A stretch of DNA of 64,000 bases from contig NZ_JANCLX010000027.1 of the NCBI RefSeq assembly GCF_024295805.1, forward strand, positions 55,269 through 119,268, read 5' to 3'. Each line of letters begins with the position of its first letter. Position 1 is the stretch's first letter. The position numbers and the translations under genes were made by a program. A model generated the notes under the pieces. It did no database searches and was not told the origin of the DNA. It worked only from the letters and a program-made list of their open reading frames with translations. The stretch is from Streptomyces cucumeris. GTDB lineage: Bacteria > Actinomycetota > Actinomycetes > Streptomycetales > Streptomycetaceae. Shown one piece after another: positions 25,310-34,472 of this stretch.

Positions 25310-26797
25310 ATGAGGGAGGACGCTTCCCCGGGCTCCCCGGGCTCCCAGGGTTCCCGACTGCCGAGGACCCTGAGCACCTGGCAGGCGATCGGTCTGTCCA
25401 TGGCGCTGATGGCACCGAGTATGGCCGCCAACATCAACCCGCAGGGAACCGAGCGCTCGGTCGGCCGGGCCGTGCCGCTGGCCTTCCTCCTGGCGGGAGT
25501 GACGGTACTGCTCGTGGCGTATGTGTTCGTGCGGTTGTGCCAGCACTTCCACAGCGCCGGATCGGTCTACGCCTTCGTGGGGGCGGCTCTGGGACCGCGG
25601 ACCGGACTGGTCGCCGGATGGTGCCTGCTGGGCGCGTACATCCTCTTCGGCGTGGTGACGTCATCGGCAGCGGGTGTGTTCGGGATCGCGTTTCTGCAAG
25701 GCGTCGGTGTGTGGGAGCGCCCTGTCTGGTGGTCCCCGTTCCTCCTCGTCGCGGTCGTCCTGGTGGCAGCGCTGGTGCTCAGTGTGTCCCCGGCGAAGCG
25801 CGGCACCCGTGTGCTCCTCACCGTCGAGGGTGTGACCGTAGCGCTCATCCTCGTGGTCAGTACCGTCGTGCTGGTACGACTGATCGCAGGGAGTGCGCCG
25901 GAAGGCCAGCGCTTCACTCTTGAGGTCTTCCGGCCCCAGCCGGGTACGAGCTGGTCGGAGCTGTTCCTCGGTGTGGTGTTCGGCTTCCTGTCCTTCGCGG
26001 GCTTCGAGGCCGCGGCCACCCTGGGGGAGGAGGCTGCCGAGCCCAGGCGTGCCATTCCCCGCGCCATCCTGGCCACCGCGGTCTTCGGGGGCCTGTACTT
26101 CACGTTCGTGACGGCCGTTGAGGTGATGGGGTTCGGGGTCGGGAAGGCCGGGCTGGAGGCCTTCGCGGCCTCCTCCTCACTGCTGGGCGACCTCGGCGAA
26201 ACCTATGTCGGCTCATGGGTCGGCGACTGCATCACCCTTGGTACGACGGTCAGTGCGTTCGGCTGTTGCCTGGCGTCCATGGTCGGCGCGTCGCGGGTGA
26301 CGTACACACTCTTTCGTGACGGGGCCGGCAACCGCGGCCCGGGCCGCCTCTCGGCCACCGGCACCCCAGGCGTCTCCGCCGCGCTGATCGCCGGTGTCAT
26401 GGGCTTCATCATTGTCGTCTGTGCCACCGTGTTCTCCGCACGGCCGATGGACACCTTTCTGTGGAGCGGGACAGTGGGCACCCTGCTCCTGCTGGTGGCG
26501 TACGCGTTGACCACGGTCGGCGGGATCTGGTTGCTGTTCATCCGCCGCGTGATGCCGGTGGCCGCCTGGCAGATCGTGTTCCCGCTCGGTGCACTCGCGA
26601 TCCTCGGATACACCCTCTACCGCAGCGTGTTCCCGTATCCGGCCTCGGGCGCGGCGCGGTGGTTTCCGGTGGTCTCGGGCACCTGGGTGCTGGTCGCGAT
26701 CGTCGCTGTCCTGGCGGCGCCCGCGTGGACCCGGCGGATGGGCAGCGCGCTCGCCGAGCACGAGGGCATCACCGCGGAAAGCCCTCGGGAAACGTGA
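25310..26797 (+). CDS. APC-family amino acid permease
   Basis: 495 residues from ATG 25310 with GGGAGGGAG upstream. Twelve hydrophobic helices; the first begins LSTWQAIGLSMALMAPSMAANINPQGT, the conserved unwound helix 1 of APC transporters. Helix 6 reads GVVFGFLSFAGFEAAATLGEEAAEPRRAIPRAI, typical of the family. Substrate is probably an amino acid or polyamine, not predictable further. Co-transcribed with the carbonic anhydrase. Confidence 0.9.
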   Translation: MREDASPGSPGSQGSRLPRTLSTWQAIGLSMALMAPSMAANINPQGTERSVGRAVPLAFLLAGVTVLLVAYVFVRLCQHFHSAGSVYAFVGAALGPRTGLVAGWCLLGAYILFGVVTSSAAGVFGIAFLQGVGVWERPVWWSPFLLVAVVLVAALVLSVSPAKRGTRVLLTVEGVTVALILVVSTVVLVRLIAGSAPEGQRFTLEVFRPQPGTSWSELFLGVVFGFLSFAGFEAAATLGEEAAEPRRAIPRAILATAVFGGLYFTFVTAVEVMGFGVGKAGLEAFAASSSLLGDLGETYVGSWVGDCITLGTTVSAFGCCLASMVGASRVTYTLFRDGAGNRGPGRLSATGTPGVSAALIAGVMGFIIVVCATVFSARPMDTFLWSGTVGTLLLLVAYALTTVGGIWLLFIRRVMPVAAWQIVFPLGALAILGYTLYRSVFPYPASGAARWFPVVSGTWVLVAIVAVLAAPAWTRRMGSALAEHEGITAESPRET

Positions 26798-26826
26798 CGG
26801 CACCGCCCGAGCCTGGTCCTCCGAGG

Positions 26827-27243
26827 TCACCCGAAATCGTCCCTGCCGCAAGAGCCGTGCGCGGCACCGAAGATCCCCGAAGTCTGCTTCCCGGTGAGCT
26901 CGAGTTCCCGCTTGGTCTTCTTGAACTGGTCGACGAGGTCCTGCCCATAGGAGACGCAGAACGCGTTGCCATGTGCCACCAGCACGGCATCGCTGATGCG
27001 GTCGAGATCCGGGTAGTGCTTCCGGATCGTCCTGAGGTAGAGCTTCGCCGACAGCCCTGTCAGCCCACGCACTTCAGAGGGGGCCGCCGACGGGCTCCTG
27101 GACGGGGCGGCCGAGGCGGGCTCGGCCGCGGCGGCCGGTGTCGCCGAGGCGCTCGATCCACGGTCCCCGGACGATCCGCATGCCGAGGCGCCGATGGCGG
27201 CGAGCGCAACACAGACCGTGAGCATGGGCAGACACTTGTGCAT
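26827..27243 (-). CDS. lipoprotein with DUF732-like domain
   Basis: 138 residues from ATG 27243, with AGGAGAG just upstream. The signal ends in the lipobox ASAC (about residue 22), followed by a Ser/Ala/Pro-rich spacer. The domain contains YLRTIRKHYPDLDRISDAVLVAHGNAFCVSYGQDL and a final Cys (AAHGSCG), the two-cysteine layout of DUF732 proteins known from mycobacteria and Streptomyces. Function unknown. Convergent with the APC permease gene. Confidence 0.8.
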   Translation of the reverse strand: MHKCLPMLTVCVALAAIGASACGSSGDRGSSASATPAAAAEPASAAPSRSPSAAPSEVRGLTGLSAKLYLRTIRKHYPDLDRISDAVLVAHGNAFCVSYGQDLVDQFKKTKRELELTGKQTSGIFGAAHGSCGRDDFG

Positions 27244-27495
27244 GACTCTCCTGGTACTTAGGTGAACCGAGGGATTCTCCCTTATACCCGGTGTGCTCCA
27301 CGACTGCATTTTTTCTCGTGGAATGGCAGGACTTGACCTATGTGGCGATGTGAGCGGAGTCGACCGCACCGCGAGCGCCGACCACACCACCGCCTACGGC
27401 GTGTCCGGACGATGCTTGCGGGCTCCTCAGGGGATCCGCGGCTCGGCGGAGCCCGGACTCTGACAGCCTGAAGGAATGACGACGAAAGGGGTCTC

Positions 27496-29640
27496 GTGAG
27501 CGACGACGGGGAGTCCCGGCTCAGGGAGTTCGGTGCCCGCCTGGAGAGCGACGACATCGATGTCGTCCGGGGAGCGCTGGACGACTTTCAGCAGGCACAG
27601 GCGGACACCAGGTGGGGAGTGGACAACCCGTACCGGCCCCTGACCGACGAGATACGCTCCGCCGCCCGAGACCTCCTCGAGCAACCTCCGTCCGGTCACG
27701 GCCACGCGAGCGCTCTCACCGTGCTGTGGCATCTCGCCACGCAGGCGGACGCGGACGTGATCGCCGACGCCCTCGCGGGCGCCCCGGACGGCGAGGTGCG
27801 GGAGATGGCGCTCCGCGCTTCCGGCACCGCCCTCGCGGCCGGGGAGGAACCGAACCAGCGGCTGTTCGCACTGATCACCGCCATGGTGCTGGACGACGGC
27901 CTCGATGTGGAGGATCGCAAGGCCGCCCTGCGCGCCCTCGACGATGTCGATTTCCGGTGGATCGAGGACCTCATCGTCCGGGTCAGCGAGTCGCCCGAGC
28001 CGGAACTCCAGATGTGCGCGGCGGCTCGTCTCGCGACGCCCCTGCGGCTCCGTGTCCACCGCGACCGCGTGAGCCGTCTCGCGCGGTCCTGGCCGGAGGC
28101 CGCGGGGTGGTGGGCCGAGCAGGTCCGCGAAGCGCTCGAGGGCTTCCACAGCACCTACTGGAAGGACACCGAGCTGGATGATCCGGAACTCCGGGAGGCC
28201 CACCAGGCGTTGAGGTTCCCGCTCAGCGACGAGGGATGCCTGCAGGCGTTCGCCACCATGCTCCGCAGTGAGAATCCCATCGCGGTGGGGATCGCGCTCG
28301 ACCACTACGAGTCCTCGGAGGGGCTGCGTCATGTCGTGGAGGACCAGGAACGCATCGAGGTCTACCTGCCCGAGGTACTGGCCCGAGCGCGTGAGGTGCT
28401 CAGTCGGCCCATGCCGCCCGCCGAGGTGAGTGCCCTGAACATGATCGGGGTGCGGCACGCCGAGCCCGGCGACGCCGACCTCCTGGTGGACGTTCTGGCG
28501 CGCACGGACTCGGAGGCGGTGCGCCATGACGCCGTCTGGATGGCCTACGGCCTGCTCGACGAGGCCGAGGTACGGGACGAGAGGCTCATCGCCGCCCTGA
28601 GCGACCTGATCTTCGACCCGTCCGTCGGCTTCTCCCTCCAGAAGGAGACAGCGATCCGTGTCCTGGCCGACAGCCTTGGCGCGGAGGCGGACGACATCCT
28701 TCTCCGGGCGCTCCATGAGGGTGAGCCGAAGGTACAGGCCCACGCGGCCTATTTCCTGGTCAGGACCGGAGGTCTGGACCGGCACCGGGCCACCTTGGAA
28801 GAGGTCGCCGAGAGCTGGGGCGACCGGCCACCCCAGCACCCCTGGGGTCAGGACCCCATCGAGCTGATCTTCGGCAAGCCGCACAGCGTCCACTGGGAAG
28901 GCCATCGGCCGGCGGACCCGGACTTGAATCGCGCCCACAAGCGGCTGAGGGCTCCCACGGTGGACGAGTCGTACCACCAGGCGCTTCGCACACTGCTCGA
29001 GAGCGACGATCAGGCGGCCGTGGGCATCGCCCTCGACCACTGGTGGAGTCCGGACGGCGCCGTGAAGCGGGGCGGTGAGGAAGCACGTGAACCGGAGCGG
29101 ACACTCGTCCTGGACCGTGTCCGGGAGGTGCTGCGTCAGCCTCCGTCACCGGCCGAACTCAGCCGTGACTACGGGTCCGAGGCCAACCATCTCACCGCGC
29201 TGTCGGTGCTGCGCCTCGTGGCAGCGGAAGAGCCGTCCCTGCTGGCCGAGGTCGTGGCGACCGCCGCGAGCGCTTACGTTCGCGAGCGGGCTTTCGATGC
29301 GGTGGAAGAGGTGTTCCATGACGCGGAGGAGGCGGACCCACGGCTCGTCGAGGCACTCGGAGATGTCGCCTGCGATGCGAACGTGCCGTTGGACGACCGC
29401 GTCAGGGCTCTCGGACTGCTGGACGAGTCTCCCGGAGCCAACTCCGTGGTCGCGCTTGTCCGCGCGGCGCGCTGCCCCGAGGTGGAGGTTCAAGCAGCGG
29501 CGGCATGGGGGCTGATGTACGACGAGTTCATCGAGGACCATCGCGCCCTGCTCGAGGCGCTGAGCGCGAACTGGCCCGTGGAGGACGCCCCGTGGGAGGT
29601 CACTCGGGTGCGGGACGTACTCACGGCCGGTGGGGAGTGA
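27496..29640 (+). CDS. 714-residue HEAT-like repeat protein made of three related modules
   Basis: GTG 27496 with AAAGGGG upstream. The whole protein is acidic alpha-helical repeat with no membrane span, signal or catalytic motif. Two modules are clearly homologous: EAHQALRFPLSDEGCLQAFATML...AVGIALDHYESSEGL (from about residue 233) and RAHKRLRAPTVDESYHQALRTLL...AVGIALDHWWSPDGA (from about 479). The N-terminus (FGARLESDDIDVVRGALDDFQQA) looks like a third, diverged copy. Each module runs about 240 residues. Such scaffolds bind proteins or nucleic acids; I assign no function. It has its own 250-nt promoter region. Confidence 0.85.
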   Translation: MSDDGESRLREFGARLESDDIDVVRGALDDFQQAQADTRWGVDNPYRPLTDEIRSAARDLLEQPPSGHGHASALTVLWHLATQADADVIADALAGAPDGEVREMALRASGTALAAGEEPNQRLFALITAMVLDDGLDVEDRKAALRALDDVDFRWIEDLIVRVSESPEPELQMCAAARLATPLRLRVHRDRVSRLARSWPEAAGWWAEQVREALEGFHSTYWKDTELDDPELREAHQALRFPLSDEGCLQAFATMLRSENPIAVGIALDHYESSEGLRHVVEDQERIEVYLPEVLARAREVLSRPMPPAEVSALNMIGVRHAEPGDADLLVDVLARTDSEAVRHDAVWMAYGLLDEAEVRDERLIAALSDLIFDPSVGFSLQKETAIRVLADSLGAEADDILLRALHEGEPKVQAHAAYFLVRTGGLDRHRATLEEVAESWGDRPPQHPWGQDPIELIFGKPHSVHWEGHRPADPDLNRAHKRLRAPTVDESYHQALRTLLESDDQAAVGIALDHWWSPDGAVKRGGEEAREPERTLVLDRVREVLRQPPSPAELSRDYGSEANHLTALSVLRLVAAEEPSLLAEVVATAASAYVRERAFDAVEEVFHDAEEADPRLVEALGDVACDANVPLDDRVRALGLLDESPGANSVVALVRAARCPEVEVQAAAAWGLMYDEFIEDHRALLEALSANWPVEDAPWEVTRVRDVLTAGGE

Positions 29641-29772
29641 GACGGGCCGCGGGCGAGTGCGTGCGGGTGACGCAAGGGGCTGACGGCTCATGTGCCCGCC
29701 ACCCGCTGACGCACCGCCCGTCGCCACGGGCCGTACGCCAGGGGTCCGGGAGCCGGAGGACTTCATGTCCGG

Positions 29773-30603
29773 TCAGGCGACATCGAAGTCGGTGCGGGTG
29801 ACGTATGCGGAGAAATCGCGGGGCGAGCGGCCGAGCGCCTGGTACACACCATCGGTGACCGTTGCTCCGCGCTCTTCGCGGATGTGCCGGAGCACGGTGA
29901 TCACTTCGTCGATCACGGAGTCCTCGTATCCGGCGGCGACCAGGTCGGCGCGGTAAGCCTCCTCGGTCACGGGGACGAAGCGCAGGGGCCGACCCGTGGC
30001 GCGGGCGATCTCCCCGACGGCCTCGGCGAAGCTCAGCGAACGCGGTCCCGACAGGACGTAGGTCTGCCCGCTGTGCCGGTCGTCGGTGAGTGCCTCGGCC
30101 GCGACGTCGGCGAGGTCGTCGAGGTCGACGAAGGGCTCCCGGCCATCACCGGTGGGCAGCCGGAGCTCGCCCTGCTGGCCGAGGAGGGAGGCGAAGAAAT
30201 CGAGCTCGGTGAAGTTCTGCGCGAACCAGGTGGGGCGCAAGATCGTCCACCGCAGACCGGAAGCCCTCACGGCCTCCTCGGTGGCGAGGTGGTCACCGCC
30301 CATCTCACCCCACGGCCGGGCGGAGAGCAGCACCAGTCGGCGGACCCCGGCGCGGGCGGCGACGGCGGTGAAGTCGCGGACCTTAGCCGGTGCGCCGGGG
30401 GTCTGCGAGTCGACGACGTAGACGGCGTCGATGCCGGTCAGCGCCGGCTGCCAGGTGGCGCGGTCGGCCCAGTCGAAGCGGACCGGGCCCCGCCGCGAGG
30501 CCACGGCGGGTTCCAGACCGCGATGGCGCAGCGCGGCGGCGACGCGGCGGCCGGTCTTGCCGGTACCACCGAGGACGAGAAGGTGGGAAAGGTTTGTCGT
30601 CAT
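29773..30603 (-). CDS. NmrA-like NAD(P)-binding oxidoreductase
   Basis: 276 residues from ATG 30603 with GGAGGC 4 nt upstream. The dinucleotide motif is LLVLGGTGKTGRRVAAAL (residues 8-25). FDWADRATWQPALTGIDAVYVVD and LRPTWFAQNFTEL match the NmrA/TMR group of atypical short-chain dehydrogenases, which act as redox sensors or reductases of quinone-like compounds. It is divergent from an AraC gene with a start 115 nt away, so the pair is probably a regulator and its target. Confidence 0.9.
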   Translation of the reverse strand: MTTNLSHLLVLGGTGKTGRRVAAALRHRGLEPAVASRRGPVRFDWADRATWQPALTGIDAVYVVDSQTPGAPAKVRDFTAVAARAGVRRLVLLSARPWGEMGGDHLATEEAVRASGLRWTILRPTWFAQNFTELDFFASLLGQQGELRLPTGDGREPFVDLDDLADVAAEALTDDRHSGQTYVLSGPRSLSFAEAVGEIARATGRPLRFVPVTEEAYRADLVAAGYEDSVIDEVITVLRHIREERGATVTDGVYQALGRSPRDFSAYVTRTDFDVA

Positions 30604-30718
30604 GCCTCCAGCACACATCCTTGGTGCGGCACAGGCGATGGCTGATCCGATCGATTCGATGTCCGTCCGTCTCATCCGGACTGGATCGCCCTCCGGGACG
30701 CTCCTACGCTGGCACGGC

Positions 30719-31693
30719 ATGGATGATGTGTTGTCCGGACTGCTTCAGGACATCCGCGCTCACGGCGCGCTCTTCGACCAGTCGGCCCTGACCCCTCCGT
30801 GGTCCGTGCGTTTCGGTGACGGGGCGCCGCTGTCCCTGCTGACGATGGTCCGCGGCGACGCCTGGCTGACATCGGGCGGCGAGGAGGCCGTGCCGCTACG
30901 ACAGGGTGACGTGGCGATTCTGGTGGGGCCCCAGCCCTGCGACGTCGCGGACACGCCCGGCAGAGCGCCCATGGTCTTCCAGCACACCGGCAACCATTGC
31001 ACCGCACCCGACGGGACCCCGGTCACCGCCGATGACCTGGCCATGTGCACGGACCTCGATGACCCCGAGGCCGGTGCGGTCCTGCTCAGGAGTGCCTATC
31101 CCGTTCAGGGCCAGGTCTGTGACCGTGTCCTGACCGCCCTGCCCCGGCTCGCTCTGGTGCCCGCGGCGCCGCGGCGCCCACTCCCGCTCGCGATGATCGA
31201 AGCGGAATTGCGCAAGGACGTCCCTGGGCGGCAGGTCATCCTCGACCGGCTGCTCGACCTGCTGTTGCTGTCCACGCTCCGCGACTGGTTCGACCGCCCC
31301 GAATCCCACGCCCCTGCCTGGTACCGGGCGCATCGCGACCCCGCCGTGGGCCGGGCGCTGAAGCTCATCCACGGTGACCTCGCCCGGCCGTGGACCGTCG
31401 CATCGCTCGCCGCCGAGGCCGGCATGTCCCGTGCCCGCTTCGCGCAGCGCTTCCACAACCTCCTCGGGCAGCCGCCGATGGCGTATCTCACCGAGTGGCG
31501 GATCTGCCGCGCCGCGGACCTGCTGGCCGGCACCGACGCGACTGCCGACGCGATCTCCCGCCAGGTCGGTTACGCCAACGCCTACGCCCTCAGCGTGGCC
31601 TTCAAGCGCACCCTCGGTATCCGCCCCACCGAACATCGCGCCCTCGCCCGCGCCGGAGCCACCCCGACTACGGCTCCTGTTCATCAACCGTGA
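30719..31693 (+). CDS. AraC-family regulator with cupin N-terminal domain
   Basis: 324 residues from ATG 30719; TACGCT at 30705 fits a leaderless -10. The N-terminal domain (Cupin_6 type) reads PPWSVRFGDGAPLSLLTMVRGDAWLTSGGEEAVPLRQGDVAILVG. The C-terminal HTH pair is PWTVASLAAEAGMSRARFAQRFHNLLGQPPMAYL and RQVGYANAYALSVAFKRTLGIRPTEHR. This subgroup commonly controls an adjacent oxidoreductase, here the divergent NmrA gene. Confidence 0.92.
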   Translation: MDDVLSGLLQDIRAHGALFDQSALTPPWSVRFGDGAPLSLLTMVRGDAWLTSGGEEAVPLRQGDVAILVGPQPCDVADTPGRAPMVFQHTGNHCTAPDGTPVTADDLAMCTDLDDPEAGAVLLRSAYPVQGQVCDRVLTALPRLALVPAAPRRPLPLAMIEAELRKDVPGRQVILDRLLDLLLLSTLRDWFDRPESHAPAWYRAHRDPAVGRALKLIHGDLARPWTVASLAAEAGMSRARFAQRFHNLLGQPPMAYLTEWRICRAADLLAGTDATADAISRQVGYANAYALSVAFKRTLGIRPTEHRALARAGATPTTAPVHQP

Positions 31694-31815
31694 CACCAGC
31701 GCTGTCGAGCGGTACCGGAGCGAGAACTGCCTTCGGCGCCACCCCGAAATGCCCGACACGCGCGATCATCTGCGGGTATCGTCGCGGCCCTGGGTGACGA
31801 CTTCCGGTACGAGCC

Positions 31816-31917
31816 CGGATCGAGGACAGCAAAATCGCCGAGCACTGGGACATGTTGCAGGAGGAGGTTCCCACGGCGGCCACGAAGAGCGGCCGTTCCA
31901 TGTTCACCGGCGACTGA
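31816..31917 (+). pseudogene. relic: C-terminal end of a SnoaL-like protein
   Basis: The frame 31816-31917 reads RIEDSKIAEHWDMLQEEV and ends GRSMFTGD-stop. This is the typical last strand and tail of SnoaL/NTF2-like proteins (DGKIAEHWDVLQ). An in-frame stop lies at 31795 and nothing upstream resembles the rest of the family, so only the 3' end survives. The remainder of 31694-31979 holds nothing else I recognise. Confidence 0.6.
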
Positions 31918-31979
31918 GCGCGACGCGCCGCGGGACCCGCCGAGCGGTGGGGGAGTCGGCGCAGCTACTCTGACCGGCT

Positions 31980-32342
31980 ATGACTGGCATGGACAACCCC
32001 GTCGCGTCGTTCGCAGTGCACATTCCGGATGTGGAGCTCGAAGTGGAGCCCATCGCTCCCGAGCAGATCGTCTCGGGTGACCCCGTGGTCACCGGGAAGG
32101 TGCTGTGGGAATCCCCGGACGGCAAGCAACTGCGCGGCATCTGGCAGATCACCCCGGGCGTGGTGACCGACACCGAGGCCAACGAGCTGTTCGTCGTCGT
32201 GAGCGGGCGGGCGACGATCGAGATCGAGGGCGGTTCCGTCCTCGACGTGGGCCCGGGGGACGCGTGCGTGCTGCGAGAGGGGGACCGGACCACCTGGACC
32301 GTGCACGAGACGCTCCGGAAGGCGTACCACATCAGCCTCTGA
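31980..32342 (+). CDS. small cupin protein (Cupin_3 / ureidoglycine aminohydrolase-like)
   Basis: 120 residues from ATG 31980; TACTCT at 31966 suggests a leaderless transcript. The single cupin barrel shows GIWQITPGVVTDTEANELFVVVSGRATIEIEGGSVLDVGPGDACVLREGDRTTW; the first cupin motif has Asp/Glu where His is common, as in the Cupin_3 (DUF861) group. Metal binding is uncertain. Function unknown. Confidence 0.82.
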   Translation: MTGMDNPVASFAVHIPDVELEVEPIAPEQIVSGDPVVTGKVLWESPDGKQLRGIWQITPGVVTDTEANELFVVVSGRATIEIEGGSVLDVGPGDACVLREGDRTTWTVHETLRKAYHISL

Positions 32343-32379
32343 CGACAGTTCCGTATCGGGTGCGGCAGAGGCTGATCAT

Positions 32380-32600
32380 CGGTCCAAGGGCGAGGGAGCG
32401 ATGGCCGGCGGACAGGAGTGCTCGACGAGATCGTCGGTCGAGGATTCCGTCTGATGGCCACCGAGCAGGCCCTTCCCCTGCTGAAACCCCGCCTCGCTCG
32501 CCGGCCCGGACGGCACTTACCAGCGATGGCTGTCGAGCCTCGGTGCCATCGCTGCCGCCGTGCGCCCCGGCCACTACGTCTACGCGGCCGGGAGGAATGC
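32380..32600 (+). pseudogene. relic: C-terminus of an MhpA-like FAD monooxygenase, frameshifted
   Basis: One frame reads VLDEIVGRGFRLMATEQAL (from 32418) and the next reads GPDGTYQRWLSSLGAIAAAV and then RPGHYVYAAGR (from about 32503). Together these match the C-terminal thioredoxin-like tail of 3-(3-hydroxyphenyl)propionate hydroxylase-type flavoproteins. The two parts are in different frames with a shift near 32480-32495, and the FAD-binding N-terminal 400 residues are missing. Confidence 0.7.
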
Positions 32601-32615
32601 CCACGATGGAAGAAT

Positions 32616-33083
32616 GTGGAAGTGCCCGTCCTGGATCAACAATGGACCTGCTCTCCAAGGTGCCTGCCCCAGGCTCAGTGTGGCGTCGCCGCTGCGCTCT
32701 GGCACTACACGACCGCACCGGTGGCCAGGCCGTATTACGTGCGCGGCAGTTCCCCGGCTCCGGACGACGAGGCAGCGGTGACGGTTGCCCTGTGGACCGG
32801 CCCCGCGGCGCGGGAGAAGAAGAACCTCTTCCTCCATGTCCCGCTCCTGTCCGGCGGACTGCCGGTTCCAGCGGTGCAGGTGGTTGCCGGGCTGATGCGG
32901 CTGGGCCGTGGAACGCACCTGTTCGGCTTCACCGGCCGTCACTTCGACGGCAAGTCCGTCCTCAACGGCAGCGGACTGGTCGAAGGACGGGAGGCGCCAT
33001 GCCTGTGCGGCGGGGTCGGAGAGCAGGAGGGGCCAAGGGGCTTCTACTGTGAGCGGCCGGGAAGGCTGCGACACTGCACCTGA
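32616..33083 (+). CDS. hypothetical protein, possibly degraded
   Basis: The frame 32616-33083 keeps strong GC3 coding bias between about 32690 and 33000 (LWTGPAAREKKNLFLHV, GLMRLGRGTHLFGFTGRHF). Its start is uncertain: a GTG at 32616 preceded by GGAAGA gives 155 residues. The last 30 residues lose the codon bias. I do not recognise the family. It sits directly after the monooxygenase relic, so it may itself be a fragment. Confidence 0.4.
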   Translation: MEVPVLDQQWTCSPRCLPQAQCGVAAALWHYTTAPVARPYYVRGSSPAPDDEAAVTVALWTGPAAREKKNLFLHVPLLSGGLPVPAVQVVAGLMRLGRGTHLFGFTGRHFDGKSVLNGSGLVEGREAPCLCGGVGEQEGPRGFYCERPGRLRHCT

Positions 33084-33234
33084 GGCAGGTGGCCGTTTCC
33101 ACCTGGGGCGGCTCCGCCCTGTGGGTGGCACAGTGGCCACAAATGCCGCGACTGTGCCAACCACTCGTCGTCAGACTGACTGCCCGGCCAATCTCGTGCG
33201 TGGGAACCTCCGGGGATTTGATGGACTGGACGCC

Positions 33235-33891
33235 ATGACAAGACTTCCGGATCGCATCCTGCAGGCGCTTGACCGGTTCAACGCCGCCCACCCCTGGGAC
33301 CACAACGCCCATTACCACCGGTGGATCCTGCGCCAACTTCCCCGACGCGTCGACAGTGCCCTGGACATCGGCTCCGGGAGCGGTGATCTGGCCAGACTCC
33401 TGGCCACTCGTGCCGCCACGGTACGGGGAATCGACTCCGATGCGGCGATCAGCGCTCACGCCCAGGAGCTCACCCATCCGGCAACGCCCGTCACCTTCAC
33501 GGTCGCTGACGCGCTGACCGGGATTCCCGACGGCTCCTATGACGTCATCACCTGCGTCGCCACCATCCACCATCTGCCCTTCGCCGACGCGCTCACCGCC
33601 TTCCGTGACCATCTGGCACCCGGCGGAACACTGGTGGTGGTCGGCCTTGCCCGCCCGACGACTTCCGTCGACCATCTGCTCGGAGCCGTGGCCATCCCGC
33701 TCAACCTCGCCATGGGCTGGTTCAAGAACAAGGGCCGCCACGCGCCCCGGCCGCTCTCGATGACCGCCCGGACCCGACCGGCGGAGATGAGCTTTCCCGA
33801 CATCGCCCGCCAGGCTCGTGGCATCCTGCCCGGCGCCCGGCTCCGCCGACGGTTGTTCTGGCGTTACACGCTCGTATGGCAACGCCGTTAG
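33235..33891 (+). CDS. class I SAM-dependent methyltransferase
   Basis: 218 residues from ATG 33235. Motif I is ALDIGSGSGDLARLLA (residues 42-57); the ribose-binding acid is in RGIDSDAAI; SYDVITCVATIHHLPFADALTAFRDHLAPGGTLVVVGLARP contains motifs II and III. This is the Methyltransf_11/25 group acting on small molecules. The C-terminal tail is basic (RLRRRLFWRYTLVWQRR). The ribosome binding site is weak. No partner gene points to a substrate. Confidence 0.88.
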   Translation: MTRLPDRILQALDRFNAAHPWDHNAHYHRWILRQLPRRVDSALDIGSGSGDLARLLATRAATVRGIDSDAAISAHAQELTHPATPVTFTVADALTGIPDGSYDVITCVATIHHLPFADALTAFRDHLAPGGTLVVVGLARPTTSVDHLLGAVAIPLNLAMGWFKNKGRHAPRPLSMTARTRPAEMSFPDIARQARGILPGARLRRRLFWRYTLVWQRR

Positions 33892-33924
33892 GCCGATCGC
33901 GGCGAGTGTCTCGCGGCCCGTCGT

Positions 33925-34383
33925 CTATGCGGTGCGCACGGCCGAGGCCGGCTGGCGCACCATGAACACGTCCACCGGATCCTCGGTCTCGAGGGTGAAT
34001 CCGTGTCGTTCGTACAGCCGTCGGGCCGGACTGCCCTGCAGCACGTTCAGCCGGACCAGGGTGCCGTCGCGGTCGCACTGGTCCAGGAGCTCACGCAGTA
34101 CGGCCGTACCGATGCCGCTTCCCTGCAGGTGCGGGGCCAGGTAGAAGTGCTCCAGCCAATGGGCGTCCTGGGCCGGGCGCAGCGACACGCAGCCCGCGAA
34201 CGTGCCGTCCACCTCGATCACCCAGGTGTGCGCCGGAGCGAACCCGTTCCGCAGTCGTTGCCGCACCCGCTGCTCTTCATAGCGCCCGAGCCGCTCCAGA
34301 TCCGATCGCAGCACCACGGCTCGTAGCTCGGCCACTGCCTCAACGTCCGCCACCGAAGCCGGCCGAGTCACCCAGTCCGCCAT
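33925..34383 (-). CDS. GNAT-family N-acetyltransferase
   Basis: 152 residues from ATG 34383; TAGCCT just upstream on this strand suggests a leaderless start. The GNAT core is intact: WLEHFYLAPHLQGSGIGTAVLRELLDQC (motif A) and GSPARRLYERHGFTLETEDPVDVFMV (motif B). It is divergent from the marR gene, with starts 89 nt apart across the marR operator, so it may also respond to that MarR. Substrate unknown. Confidence 0.9.
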   Translation of the reverse strand: MADWVTRPASVADVEAVAELRAVVLRSDLERLGRYEEQRVRQRLRNGFAPAHTWVIEVDGTFAGCVSLRPAQDAHWLEHFYLAPHLQGSGIGTAVLRELLDQCDRDGTLVRLNVLQGSPARRLYERHGFTLETEDPVDVFMVRQPASAVRTA

Positions 34384-34450
34384 GATCGTCAGGCTAGCGT
34401 GCCATGTTCGCCCGTTCGCAGTGGCCTGTGAGTCTGAGGCTTGATTGTCG

Positions 34451-34472
34451 CAGCGCTGTTATATTAGCGCTG
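34451..34472. promoter_or_regulatory. MarR operator over the -10 box and start codon of marR
   Basis: CAGCGCT (34451-34457) and AGCGCTG (34466-34472) form a perfect 7-8-7 inverted repeat. The spacer contains TATATT (34460-34465), a good -10 box 6 nt from the GTG start, and the last base of the palindrome is the first base of that start codon. Binding here would directly block the leaderless marR-MFS transcript. Confidence 0.8.
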
